DNA from: Glandiceps talaboti
Lineage: Eukaryota > Hemichordata > Enteropneusta > Spengelidae
Length of the DNA: 64,000 bases
Reading direction: 5' to 3'
Assembly (NCBI RefSeq): GCF_964340395.1
Contig: NC_135561.1
Span: 16,546,461-16,610,460 of the forward strand
The notes beneath the pieces are model-generated. The model saw only the letters and a program-made list of their open reading frames with translations. It did not search any database and was not told the DNA's origin. This document shows positions 11,357 through 25,315 of this stretch, in pieces; within the stretch, counting starts at the first letter, position 1; the number at the start of each line of letters is the position of its first letter. The position numbers were made by a program, and so were the translations under genes.

Positions 11357-11785
11357 AGGTAAGTCATAAACTGAAGGAAAAGTGCTCAATACTGAGAAGT
11401 AGAGCTGTATTTACACAAAGTACACAAGTTATGGTACGGAGGCCGTTACGATCTTCAGACGACTAAATAACGGAAATTCAAGTGATAGAATTCGAACTCA
11501 CAGAAGAACTGGTACCCGGATGTGATGCGCGTTGTTGAGTGACATGGTGGAATGATAGAATGTATTTGTTTTCGTGGACGATTTAGTGGACGATCTAGTG
11601 GAATTAGTCTCTAAAAAAAAACCATGAATCATGGTCTGAGTACTTCACAAATGTATTCAATGCTCAAGTCCAAAGTGATGAAAGTTTCTCGATTTCCATG
11701 ATCTTATCAGATCCACCTTGATAGACATAAATTCAGGCATTAATGGTGAGATTAATATCCGACTGTAGTCTTTTGGACAAGGTAA
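11355..11785. other. Unassigned stretch between TA array and small transposon
   Basis: No coding frame is supported. The minus strand near 11485-11500 contains a short GAGTTCGAATTC-like string resembling a tRNA B box, but no A box or cloverleaf could be built around it. Confidence 0.4.
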
Positions 11786-11794
11786 TTACTTTGA

Positions 11795-12171
11795 TAGTCT
11801 AGTTCCTATACTGTATCATTACCATTTATACCTCCACTCACAGTATAGTCAGAGTCGTTACTCTAGAAGTCTTGAAATGCATGAGATGCAATTTAAAATT
11901 CATTTAAAGCCACCCACACAGTCATTAACATCATGTCTTTGTTAATAAATCACAAAACTCTAACCAATAACACAGTCCCTCATAAAGTTAGTGTTTATTG
12001 GGACAGTAATGTTCAAATGTGGTATATTTGTCAGCTCATGATGCTACTTATATACTGTTTACATCACCAAAACATTTAGGTTTCACTGATTGGGTGAACA
12101 ACTTTTTGTGCTATTTGAGGGGCTTTTGGCTAGACGTGGTTTAGTTAGAAACCATATTGGCATCCAGACTA
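11795..12171. mobile_element. 377-bp non-autonomous DNA transposon, copy B, perfect 9-bp TSD
   Basis: Seen: the element starts TAGTCTAGTTCC and ends CATCCAGACTA, so the outer bases TAGTCT/AGACTA are inverted repeats. It is flanked by identical 9-mers TTACTTTGA at 11786-11794 and 12172-12180. Known: 9-bp duplications are typical of Mutator-like and also of Merlin transposons. Inferred: this is a MITE-type element mobilised in trans. The end bases TAGTCT are shared with the hairpin element at 16256-16409, which has the same TSD length, so the two probably used related transposases. Confidence 0.75.
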
Positions 12172-12375
12172 TTACTTTGAAGGAGATCATTGAAGAACAA
12201 TAAAAATAAAACTCAAGGTGTGGATATGGGATCAGTGTGGCATTCTACATAGACATTCTCCAACAATTCTTGTAGACATGTTATGTAACCATTTTTTCTT
12301 CACGAAAGGCATGTTCTCACAGGAATCAATGGGGTAGGGGTTTCTAACATTGTCTTTTGAAAGTAAATTACATGT

Positions 12376-12760
12376 ATGTCAAAACTAAAATTATTGTATT
12401 TACTAAGAGATGAAATTCTTAAGAAAATTGAAAAGTGGTTATTGGTGGTCATAAACTCGACGTTGTTCGCTTTTTATGAATATCTAGGCGTGATTATGTC
12501 AAGCAGTGGTCTATGGTATTTAGCGCTTGCAGCTCAAGCGAGTAAAGCAATGATTGCGGTCATGAGTCAACTTGCAAAACTTGGGGACCTCCTAGTCAAA
12601 ACTAAATTTAAAAGTTTTTGACTGTAAACTATTACCGATATTAAATTATACAGTGGAGATTTTGGGTTTTAATAGGTCTACTGAAACTGAACGTGTTCAA
12701 AGTAAATTTCAGTGTTATATTTTGAGTCGTATGTAAACATATATGTAGTCTTTGAGTATG
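12376..12760 (+). pseudogene. LINE reverse-transcriptase C-terminal remnant
   Basis: The plus-strand frame 12376-12621 contains FYEYLGVIMSSSG followed by an alanine/lysine-rich stretch and LGDLLVKTKFKSF. This is the thumb-region pattern (YLGV...) downstream of the catalytic core in LINE ORF2 proteins. After a frame change, ILNY..EILGFNRSTETERVQ can be read to about 12740, continuing the same family. The start codon at 12376 is incidental. The catalytic core is absent and the fragment is broken. Confidence 0.72.
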
Positions 12761-12910
12761 GGAGCTACAAAAATGCTTGACAAGTGTTCATTACGGGAAG
12801 TAGGCTGAAATGTTTTGGGATTGCTGAACGAGAGCTGCAAAACTTTAACCTCAGACCACTTCTCCTCAGCCCTGGTTCAAGTTCTTAGGTCATAGTGGTG
12901 TAAACTACAT

Positions 12911-12936
12911 CTCAGACCACAATGTAGTGACCTGAG
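12911..12936. repeat. Micro-hairpin, CTCAGACCAC type, with 7-bp TSD
   Basis: CTCAGACCAC, a short AATGTA middle and GTGACCTGAG form a 26-bp palindrome with two arm mismatches. It is flanked by ACTACAT at 12904-12910 and 12937-12943. A possible older relative starts with the same CTCAGACCAC near 12850. Confidence 0.6.
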
Positions 12937-13019
12937 ACTACATGTACATGTAGGCCCTACCTACTGGTATATTATGTAACTGCACTTGACGCCAGTGTGA
13001 TTTCTAACTAAACTGTGTT

Positions 13020-13828
13020 ATTGAAAGAACCGATGTGACGTCATCTGTTTTCTTTGTACCTGACACAATCCCAGCTGCTGTATTTTGGGCATGTTCAAGA
13101 GGGACAATGTTTTTAGCTGGCAGCCAATACAGAAGGGCCATTCAGTAGTCAGGTATCGATGATATAAGTGCATGACCAAGGTTCTGACAAACTCCGTTTG
13201 TAAGATACTGGCGTATGCGACCATAGACAGTGGAGGGGCCCCCTCCACTGTCAATGATGCGACCTATTGTTCGGGGGTGAAAAAGAACTGATCTACATGT
13301 CAACGAGATGTGCTTCTTGAGGTTATAACGGTCATCAATTGTTACACAAATGGTACATGCTGAATCCACTAACTGCACAGAAGACGATCCCATGTTGATG
13401 TGGTTCATGAGACGAGGAAGCCTGTTGAACTGAGACGTGATAAGGAGGACCTCGGTTTTGCCATCATTAAACTAGCTTATTTTGGGTCGTTTAATATCAT
13501 GTGCAACAGTTTCCATCTTAGTTACTGTAGTTGACGTATGTGATTGGGGAAATATATTGGTAAATCTGGTTGTCGTCTGCATGTTGTTGCATATTGAGAT
13601 TTTGATGTCGGATTAGCTTTCCAAGTGGTGATGTGTATAGACAGCATACGCGTGTAAGAGTGGACCAAGCACAGGGTTTTGTGACACTCCACACTGCAAA
13701 TGTTTGGTTTCTGATATGCCTTGTACAGAAATGGACTGTTGTATATCTTTGAGGTATAAAGACTCTAGTCGAATGCCTGTAATACCGAGCTCGGAATAAA
13801 CTTGAAATTATGCTGGAGTCAGAATTTA
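13020..13828 (-). pseudogene. LINE reverse-transcriptase remnant, L2-like, interrupted by a micro-hairpin
   Basis: On the minus strand, 13518-13853 includes CLYTSPLGKLIRHQNL and QHADDNQIY, the motif C region with both aspartates still present. The next segments (13142-13408) read INMGSSSVQLVDS, TIDDRYNLKKHI, RTIGRI, then after an interruption GRIRQYLTNGVC. A different frame continues LPAKNIVPLEHAQNTAAG to about 13030. The order LYTSPL...ADD...VTIDD...RIRQYL...QNTAA is typical of L2-group LINEs. Several frame changes and the hairpin insertion at 13223-13255 make it a pseudogene. The poly-G run at 13830-13844 marks its 5' edge in this orientation. Confidence 0.83.
13223..13255. repeat. Micro-hairpin, ATAGAC type, inserted in the L2-like LINE
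   Basis: This 33-bp near-perfect palindrome runs from ATAGACAGTGGAGGGG to CCCCTCCACTGTCAAT with 15 of 16 arm bases paired. It is flanked by TATGCGACC (13214-13222) and GATGCGACC (13256-13264), 8 of 9 identical. It splits the conserved LINE peptide at RTIGRI/GRIRQYL, so the duplicated residues are the translated target duplication. Confidence 0.75.
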
Positions 13829-13829
13829 C

Positions 13830-13844
13830 GGGGGGGGGGGGGGG
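13830..13844. repeat. Poly-G tract (about 15 bp)
   Basis: One of four long G runs inside the CACTA interval; the others are 6171-6182, 14711-14723 and 16696-16708. Confidence 0.95.
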
Positions 13845-13890
13845 CATGAACAAAATTGAGGTTCAAAGGGAGGGGGGCATGACAATTGTG

Positions 13891-13967
13891 ATGGTCTGAA
13901 AGGGCCCCCGAATATTCTGCTCATGATTTGAACCAAAATTAAACCTCAGGAGCAGTTGTTTACCAAG
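13891..13967 (+). repeat. Small dispersed repeat, copy 2
   Basis: The same blocks as 8022-8109 occur in the same order. A partial third piece (GAACATTCAAACCACAGGAG) is at 14116-14155, on the far side of a CT array. Confidence 0.55.
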
Positions 13968-13993
13968 TAAATTTACATTTGTATAAGTGTATG

Positions 13994-13994
<1 letters not shown>

Positions 13995-14065
<71 letters not shown>
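13995..14065. repeat. (CT)n microsatellite
   Basis: A pure CT array of about 71 bp. Frames of serine/leucine or arginine/glutamate across it are artefacts. Confidence 0.95.
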
Positions 14066-15107
<1,042 letters not shown>

Positions 15108-15154
15108 CCCCTCTCTCTCGTCTCCGTATCGAAACTTATTCAGTCATAAAATCA

Positions 15155-15430
15155 TCAGGTTTCTGACAATTTCCAATACCTGTTACAAGAAAGACTGCAG
15201 CACAAGAACATTTGGTTAGCTACATGTATTACATCTGATGCCTTATACGTGACACGCACGATAATTGTCCAGTTTGCACCAGAGGGTGTGCCTCGCCTTC
15301 TGTACATGTGCCGTACGTCTGGCTTGTCTGTCAGTGTCACATTTTGCTTCCCCTCTTCAGTTTTCTCAGATGTTTTAAGAATTTAAACATAGTCAGTGTC
15401 TGATCGACAAAAATTCTTTCCACTGAAGTT
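15155..15430 (-). CDS. Unassigned coding-like stretch (possible exon), minus strand
   Basis: One minus-strand frame is open for about 90 codons, from a stop near 15430 to the stop at 15155. It has a mixed, non-repetitive composition: SEKTEEGKQNV, then TDKPDVRHMYRRRG, then ANWTIIVRVTY and SDVIHVAN. Near its 3' end, TGTAACAG/GTATTG resembles a splice donor, so the coding part could stop before the printed stop. The only internal ATG gives 61 residues. I do not recognise the family. It lies near the right end of the CACTA element, where it could be a captured host exon or part of a lost transposon gene. Composition is the only support. Confidence 0.3.
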
Positions 15431-16246
15431 TAGAAAACATTTAGTGCAACTCTACGTAAACGTCATGTTGATGCATCATACATCATCATGAGACGTCACA
15501 TTGACCTCACACTTCGCTTCGCGCTTCCTTCAACGTCCGGTCGTTATGAAACTAGTTCGAAGGCTTTCGCTAGCGATAGCGTGGCCAGTCTTGTTTTACT
15601 GCGTAATCGTCTAATGTTTTCCAAATAATTATGAATTAATTTATCTTTTTGTTTACACTTTGGGTATTTTACTTGCTATTAGAACTCCCGGGCAACTCAT
15701 ATTTAATTTTCCAACCTTAGAATTTGTTCAATGATCGTCAGGTTTGAGTACTTTCCTAAGCCGGTCCCACAACTGTTATACTTATAAGTTATAGCTGGGC
15801 GTTGTGACCGGTAACCGGCTATTATCTACATCACTGCCTACTAGGTACGTCAAAAACACACCGTTCGCACATGTGAGCCTGATTTTAGGCAAAATATCGG
15901 GCTATTAGAGTGCATACAGGCCCTTTTGTTCGCTTGTATTGTTTGCATTTGGTATTTGGCATTTCGCACGTTGTTTATTTGCACCATTCACAGTGTCTTA
16001 TCATGCTTTGTGTAACTTGTAAGCCTAATCGACAACTGGGCCAACGGTTTTTACTAGACAAATTTGAAACAAATTTTGCGTCAGTTTGATGGTAAACCTG
16101 CGATATTGACTACCAAACTTAGTTAACCCCAGTTATTTTTACTCATGTTGCATCACCATATATTTAGAAAGAGTATATATGAAATATGAGAGCCATGTGA
16201 AACTTCTTCAGTGCAAAATGGGATGAAGATATGAGGGCAAAGTCAG
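15431..16246. other. Unassigned stretch, partly CpG-containing
   Basis: Around 15500-15600 the sequence is locally richer in CpG (TTCGCTTCGCGC, GCTAGCGATAGCGTGG) than its surroundings. This could mark an old promoter or GC-rich repeat. No start, TATA box or coding frame supports a gene call. Confidence 0.35.
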
Positions 16247-16255
16247 TGCTCCTTA

Positions 16256-16409
16256 TAGTCTCGCTGCCAGACTCGAGACTATCGTCCCTAATCTGTTTAC
16301 CGAGCGGCGCAGCCGCGAGAAGAGCGGGACCAGTCCCCCTCTATTCTCGCGGCTGCGCCGCTCGGTAAACAGATTAGGGACGATAGTCTCGAGTCTGGCA
16401 GCGAGACTA
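16256..16409. mobile_element. 154-bp perfect hairpin element with 9-bp TSD
   Basis: Seen: arms 16256-16321 and 16344-16409 are perfectly complementary over 66 bp, with a 22-base loop. Identical 9-mers TGCTCCTTA flank it at 16247-16255 and 16410-16418. The outermost bases are TAGTCTCGCTGCC. The element is markedly more GC-rich than its surroundings, and its arms contain a nested TAGTCTCG...CGAGACTA palindrome. Known: foldback MITEs with 9-bp duplications occur in the Mutator-like group, among others. Inferred: a recently inserted foldback element, because no arm mismatch has accumulated. The terminal TAGTCT links it to the elements at 4733-4876 and 11795-12171. Confidence 0.82.
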
Positions 16410-16418
16410 TGCTCCTTA

Positions 16419-17431
16419 CAGCAGTTTGTTTTTCCCGCATATGCATACATTACCCATAATCCTTTTAAGTATTCTGCAGATATCTGGATATCTGTGCAAT
16501 GTGCACTCATGACTCATGAAAATCTGGAATGCACTGATCGAAGCCAATTGTACAGTTATACTATAAAAACAGGAGTTATGAGTATACCACATTGAAATAA
16601 AACAAGAGAATAAGAGATGAGGGCCCTCAGAATCGTCACGTAGAGTGATATAACAGTTACATGGATGCCGGGCATGTACCCATAGGTACGGGCCCGGGGG
16701 GGGGGGGGTTCTGCATGCCGAACGTCATTAAGTATTTCCTTTACTTTGGTGCTCATGATCGTAATTTGGATGATGCCCAAGATATTTGAGGCGTGAATAC
16801 CTCTTCTAAAGGCTTGTTTATTACTGTGAAGATCACACCCTAACACTTAATTGTTCTATAAACGACACATGGACAAGAATACTATTCCCATAGAGGTTAG
16901 TCTAGTTAATTCCTGATGGACCGTATTTCGTTCAGCGTTACGTTGTACATAACACGGTCAGTCAGAAACTATAGACGACATGGACGACATGGATGCCATA
17001 TAATATTCCCAATAGTCACTCAATTTTACTTAGCTAGAAATAATGTCCACAGACTCAAATCTGTCAGCACGTCTCTACTGTGAGTTTGTTGACGCTATTG
17101 GCCGGTCAGGTTTGTTAAGAAGCTCCATACACTAGCAATATTTGTGGCCCAATTTTAAACTATTATTGGAAACGATTGTCATGTCATCTAAATCTGTATT
17201 ACTATGCATCAAACGCGTAGAAATGTGAAACACGTTTAGTGGTGGCGGTATGTAGTGCATAATGAAAAGGCGTACTACGAACATTTATTTCAAAATGAGC
17301 CCTGTGATATTACAATCTACGTACGTCCTAACCATGTAGTTCATATCATAAGCCTGCTTATATACATACATATGAATCGAATACACTAGCTACACGTATA
17401 GCGTTTATGTACGTATTGATTGCAAGCACGG
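16419..17431. other. CACTA interior, right part: no supported gene
   Basis: It includes a poly-G tract at 16696-16708. TAGTCTAGTT at 16899 matches the start of the 9-bp-TSD elements but has no partner end nearby. No coding frame is recognised. Confidence 0.45.
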
Positions 17432-17690
17432 TAGATTTGAATATTCATTTGTTTACTGCCCAGTTATGGGGGTGAACTCATGAATATATTCTGAACTAAA
17501 TGCAAATGTATTCAAATCACTTCCGACTCGCAATCTGAACTATTTTTCAGATCGAGTATAATCCGATTAGACAGGCGCTAATGGGAAAGTACAGAAACGT
17601 CCACCTCATCAGCATAAAAGTACAGAATTGAACTCAATCTGAACTATAGTACGGAAAATGTCGTAAACTGTACTATTTTTTCTACTAGTG
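17432..17690 (-). repeat. Right terminal inverted repeat of the CACTA-type element
   Basis: This is the reverse complement of 197-455 with a single mismatch. It ends ...CTACTAGTG at 17690 and is followed directly by TTA. The very low divergence between arms implies recent insertion, or recent homogenisation of the two ends. Confidence 0.9.
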
Positions 17691-18070
17691 TTATATTCTG
17701 TCCTATCAGCGTTTACAAAATATTCTTAATCCTTTCTATTTAGTGCCAGATTAAGAAGAATTACAAACTACTAGACAACATTGTAACAATATCGAACAAA
17801 CACCCTTATATAGTTTGCTCCAAGCGCTTAATTTTCAATTTCTATGGACTTTGATATTAAATTTCTCTTTAGTAAATTAATGGCTTATCATCCACATGAT
17901 GGCAGAGCTCATCGATCGTTCGTTTTTCATTATACAAATCCGCTTTCATAATTCATCACTGGGTTCAACGATTTCTGTAAATAGTTTCAATTAACGAGTT
18001 TGTATCTTTAATATCATATCTCACATTTCATGACGACAAACTATAACCAAGGACCATAACGCCTTATATT

Positions 18071-18496
18071 TGAAGGGTTAAGTGCCATAAGGACCTAACT
18101 CCAATGTTGGTGGTTTTTTTTTTAAATTTTAAACAATGTTAATTTTGTTCATGTGTAATTTCTGATCAAACTGCAATCTGAAGGATACATAGGTAAACAA
18201 GGTAATTACAGTTGGCTCAGAGTCACAAGAAAAGAGGGCCTGGTGAAAAAAATTATCAGTTTTTGTTATTTTCTAAAAATTACATTTTCTTAAAAGCCTC
18301 AATCATAATATTTTCATATTTTGCTGTCCCTTCTCTTATCTCACCAAAACTTACAAGGCCGAAGATTAATAGTATGGGAAAAATTGCGATTTAAACTTGA
18401 CCTAGGGTAATAAGGAACCAGTGCCGAAAATACGTTTTTGGCCTTTCGGTGAAAATGGCATTTTGGAGTTAGGACCCTATGGCACTAACCCCTTCA
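18071..18496. mobile_element. 426-bp inverted-repeat element (MITE-like)
   Basis: The 33-bp ends 18071-18103 and 18464-18496 are inverted repeats matching at 29 of 33 positions (core GTGCCATA and CCTAACTCCA). The interior is AT-rich and non-coding. No clear target duplication adjoins the ends, so the class is unassigned; it is probably an old non-autonomous DNA transposon. Confidence 0.65.
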
Positions 18497-21660
<3,164 letters not shown>

Positions 21661-24013
21661 CTATGACTTAACATTGACTTGACTGTATGTTTTCAACCGC
21701 CACTGATATAACAAAACCGTTGATTCCAAGCCCAAGCATGTAGACATCAATCATTTTACGCAGTTGGTAACACATCCACAGCTTTCACATCAAAAACCCA
21801 TTTTCTAAAAGACATACCTTGTCCTTTAATAGGCTTTTACTCCAACCAGCATTTCATTTTAGGATGAGAGTGGGAGATTTAATATCACTCAGTAAAGTGG
21901 TGAATTAACTTCGAGTAATAACCTGTTGCCTTAGATACAAGTAAATTGCCATTCAGAATTCAACACCGTGAACGTATGTGTTGCTTACTGTAAGTGACTA
22001 GAGTAGTTCCATCTATGTCACTTACACGAGTAGAATTCAAGCACGGATATCAAGAAGCACAAACAACAATAACAGACAACATCTACCTCTATATTACATG
22101 CAAATTCTTACCAATAATGGATAATCTAATACCTTCCCATTTTCCTGTAGAACCGTAAAGTTAGCTTTCCAGATTCGTGAATCTAAATCCCAAAACATCA
22201 AACTGTCCTTTGTTGTGTTTGTACTCAAAATGTTTGAAAATTGAACACAATTCCCTATGATTTCGATTCGACTATATACACGGTTGTATAATTTGGAAAA
22301 AAAAATTACACGTGTAATATATACTCTATGTATTTCTTACCTTAATTGTAGGCTGCACACCGTTGTCTGATCAAGGACAAGACTGCGAATAGTCTCATAT
22401 AACAAACCATGTAGACATCTAATTTGCATATCATGAACATTATATGGACGTAAAATTTAGTTCACGTCATCAATATGCTTATGTGTTAATCGGATGTTTT
22501 AATAACTCCCACGAGTAAGAATCAAGGACACCCATATGCATATTACGGTGCATGGACGATGTTAAAAGATGACCCTTGTTTATATCGTTCATATATCAGA
22601 CACATTTCTTGAGAAATATGCGTCATGCATGTTCTGGGAAAGTCAATGGTTTGTTTTTGCGGGGTAATCATTCATTAGGAGGTTAAACAGTGGGATAGAA
22701 TTTCCAAGAAGCATATATGATATAATTATTTTAGATTAATTATGTTTATAGCATACTTTCAAATTAATTTATTGCCATCATATCCAAGGTCGCCGTGACG
22801 TTTTCTCACATTATGACTTCCTCACATTGTGACTTCCTCGTACGCTTGGACGATCAGACTACTTTTGATAGATATTCAAATTACGGTAAATCAATATCAG
22901 CAATCACAAAAGGCCTTCCGTTAATTTTTTCCCCATCGTATTATATTTTCTATATTGTGATGTCACAAACAAGTCATAAATATATAGAACCAGATACATG
23001 TATATAAATTATGAAAATTAGATTATTTTAAACACTTGTATGTTAACCTAAAGACATGAAAATGCTAATTAGTAAAAATACTGCGAGGGTTTTATTTGGC
23101 AAACGAAGATTATTGATGTTTGAATGTTGGGGCATGGTATGATTAAGTATGTTTATTAACATTCAGATATATTTGCCTATGGAATTAGGAAACAATAAAA
23201 GTTGTATACTGACATTGCTAGCACAATTAATAGCTCATCTGGGAGTTTCTGGCGGCTCTTTTGTTGTATTAAATTAAGTTATCGAATCGTTTTTTGTCTT
23301 ATGTCAAAATACCAGGTCTGGGTTTTCCAAAATATTTTATTGATATACCTGATTTATTAATATACGTTTAAGCTGTGGAGACTAATACATATATGAAGAT
23401 TAACCCATAAAATTCATATTATTCCCTTAACTGCGTAGAATCAAATATATCACACATAATTAAGCAACGATAATTGACGGGATTTAAACATATATGTCTT
23501 AAATTAGCTTATTTTACTATTTCTCGAATAATTTATCATTTTACTGGGTAAATAAAAAATAAAAATGTACAGATAAATAATCCCTTACAGCATACACATA
23601 TTAGAGTTTGTGACGCATGTGTGTTACTTTCCCTATTGTATTATACAGCATTAAGTAAAAAACTAATAAAGTAAAACTAGTTAAATGAGACATAAACAAT
23701 CTACTGATATAAACACCATGATGAATGTTCCTCAATAAAGAGCTTAGCTATTTCTCGGTTTTAATGAGAAACTATATGGCGCTTAGATTAATAGTGTAAT
23801 ATTCGATGCAAAAAAAAAACACATTCATATAATCAATTTCTCTTTATTTAAAATGATAGTTATTTTACGTTTTAATTACTCTAGGTACATAAAAATGATT
23901 ACACAGATGCATCAAGCGTTCCCTTGATGGAATGTGTAATTTCATTACACCATATTAATAATGATGGCAGTCGATATGCGAAGTGTGTAATTGTGAATTT
24001 AAGTTATTCACAA
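21661..24013. other. AT-rich unassigned stretch
   Basis: No coding frame or RNA gene is recognised. Two small hairpins stand near its end: 23898-23940 (ATTACACA...TGTGTAAT, with inner ATCAAG/CTTGAT pairing) and 23990-24014 (ATTGTGAAT / ATTCACAAT). Confidence 0.5.
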
Positions 24014-24390
24014 TACGACCCACTAAAAAAATGTGTGGTTCAAATTTTAGAATAGGTAGGGTAGGTAGATTTTTTATTTTATGTTTTCCCTGTGTGAGTG
24101 TCTAGTTCACGTGTTCCATTGTTTTCCAAATGGTCTCTGTGTTGTTTAGTTCTTCCTATCAGATGTACAGCCATTACAGATCGCGATGGGAAGAACAGTT
24201 TTATTTTATCTTTTTGCACATGTAAGTTGGTGTCAGTTTCCGCATCCACTATTTCTCGTGAGACTTCAAAGTTTTTGCGATGTTATTATTTTTTTCTCGA
24301 GTACGTAAAAAAAAAGGTTTAGGGTTGGCAGTGAAAAGCTAGGTGGGGTTGGGTAACCGGAACCAAACAATTATTTTATTTTACGCCTAA
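24014..24390 (-). repeat. Dispersed repeat family A, near full-length copy
   Basis: This is the reverse-orientation copy of 5431-5788. Read on the minus strand it starts TTAGGCGTAAAAT and then follows GGTTACCC, the GTAATGG block, the GACACTCACAC block and the CTACCTACCC block. It is a few percent to tens of percent diverged by eye. Confidence 0.7.
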
Positions 24391-24474
24391 TCACAATAGG
24401 ACCCTTTTTCAGTTTTACACTTTTTGCTAACATAATATACGATACTTTGATTTTTTTGCTGTTTCCTCAATAAA

Positions 24475-24605
24475 AAAATATTTTTCAGTGAAATCAAGAA
24501 CAATATTGAGGTCACCGTACACATTTTTGAAAAAAAGAAGAAGTCAAAATTGTATTAAAATGTAGCCATTTTAGAATCCAGTATGGCCGCTGAATACATA
24601 TTGTA
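24475..24605 (-). repeat. Dispersed repeat family B, minus copy
   Basis: On the minus strand it shows GGCCATACTGGATTCTAAAA, then TGGC, and downstream ACGGTGA. This is the same order as in copies near 38560-38815, 47455-47760 (minus) and 58735-59035. It is non-coding and of unknown class. Confidence 0.5.
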
Positions 24606-24960
24606 TTAACGATATGGAAAAAAATGACTGCATTGATGATTTCCTTGAAAACAAGATGAATGACACTCGAGGTTCTTTTAGTTTACTAGTTCAAAAGGAC
24701 AACGACCATTAAGGAAAATAATGCTTCATATGTTAAATGGTTGGAGTACGTCAGATTGAGTGATTTATTTATTTCAAGCTGACGCATATCAAAATATGTT
24801 ACTAATCCGCTCAGTAACCACTTTTAACACACATACATACACATAATAGGGTACAGAATCCGATCATATGGCACTCATTTAAAACAAAAATCACGATAGT
24901 CCTATTTAAAACATAATTATGTAAAGGCTTTTGACACATTTGTTGTAATGACACCATGGT

Positions 24961-24983
24961 TGTCGCGATGAGCCAATTATGTT
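24961..24983 (+). repeat. Residual 5' LTR (23 bp)
   Basis: Identical to the first 23 bp of the 3' LTR, then switching abruptly to leader sequence (TGGAAGCTGAGAAG). A TGG at the switch could be the start of a primer-binding site, but the matching tRNA was not identified. Confidence 0.65.
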
Positions 24984-25010
24984 GGAAGCTGAGAAGTTCA
25001 AAGGTCACCT

Positions 25011-25170
25011 CGAAGAAGCTCTTCCAGAAGACACTGACTGATGCCAGCCTAGAAGAAACTCTCCCAGAAGACACTGACTGATGCCAGCCTAGAAGAAACT
25101 CTCCCAGAAGACGCTGACTGATGCCAGCCTAGAAGAAGCTCTCCCAGAAGATACTGACTGGTGCAGCTGA
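25011..25170 (+). repeat. Four tandem 40-bp repeats in the BEL/Pao leader
   Basis: Four consecutive 40-bp units share CCAGAAGACACTGACTGATG with few changes (25011-25050, 25051-25090, 25091-25130, 25131-25170). They lie between the residual 5' LTR and the first ATG, in the region where packaging or leader signals normally lie. Serine/valine-rich minus-strand frames here are shadows of the repeat. Confidence 0.85.
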
Positions 25171-25315
25171 GAAGAAGAAGCTCTCGAAGAAGATACTCGC
25201 CTAGAAGACGCTGTGTAAAGAAAACTAGTAGACAAGCTTTGCATAGACTGGTGAGTGAACTCCAAGAATCTTGGTGAGTACTGAATTTCTACAAACTCTA
25301 CTCCCCGGGGACAAG

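Noticed and set aside
11440-11560. tRNA gene or tRNA-derived SINE on the minus strand
   Set aside because: A B-box-like GAGTTCGAATTC is present, but no A box, cloverleaf pairing or second copy was found.
16899-16916. Additional TAGTCTAGTT-ended transposon
   Set aside because: Only one end is visible; no AGACTA partner or flanking 9-mer duplication was found downstream.
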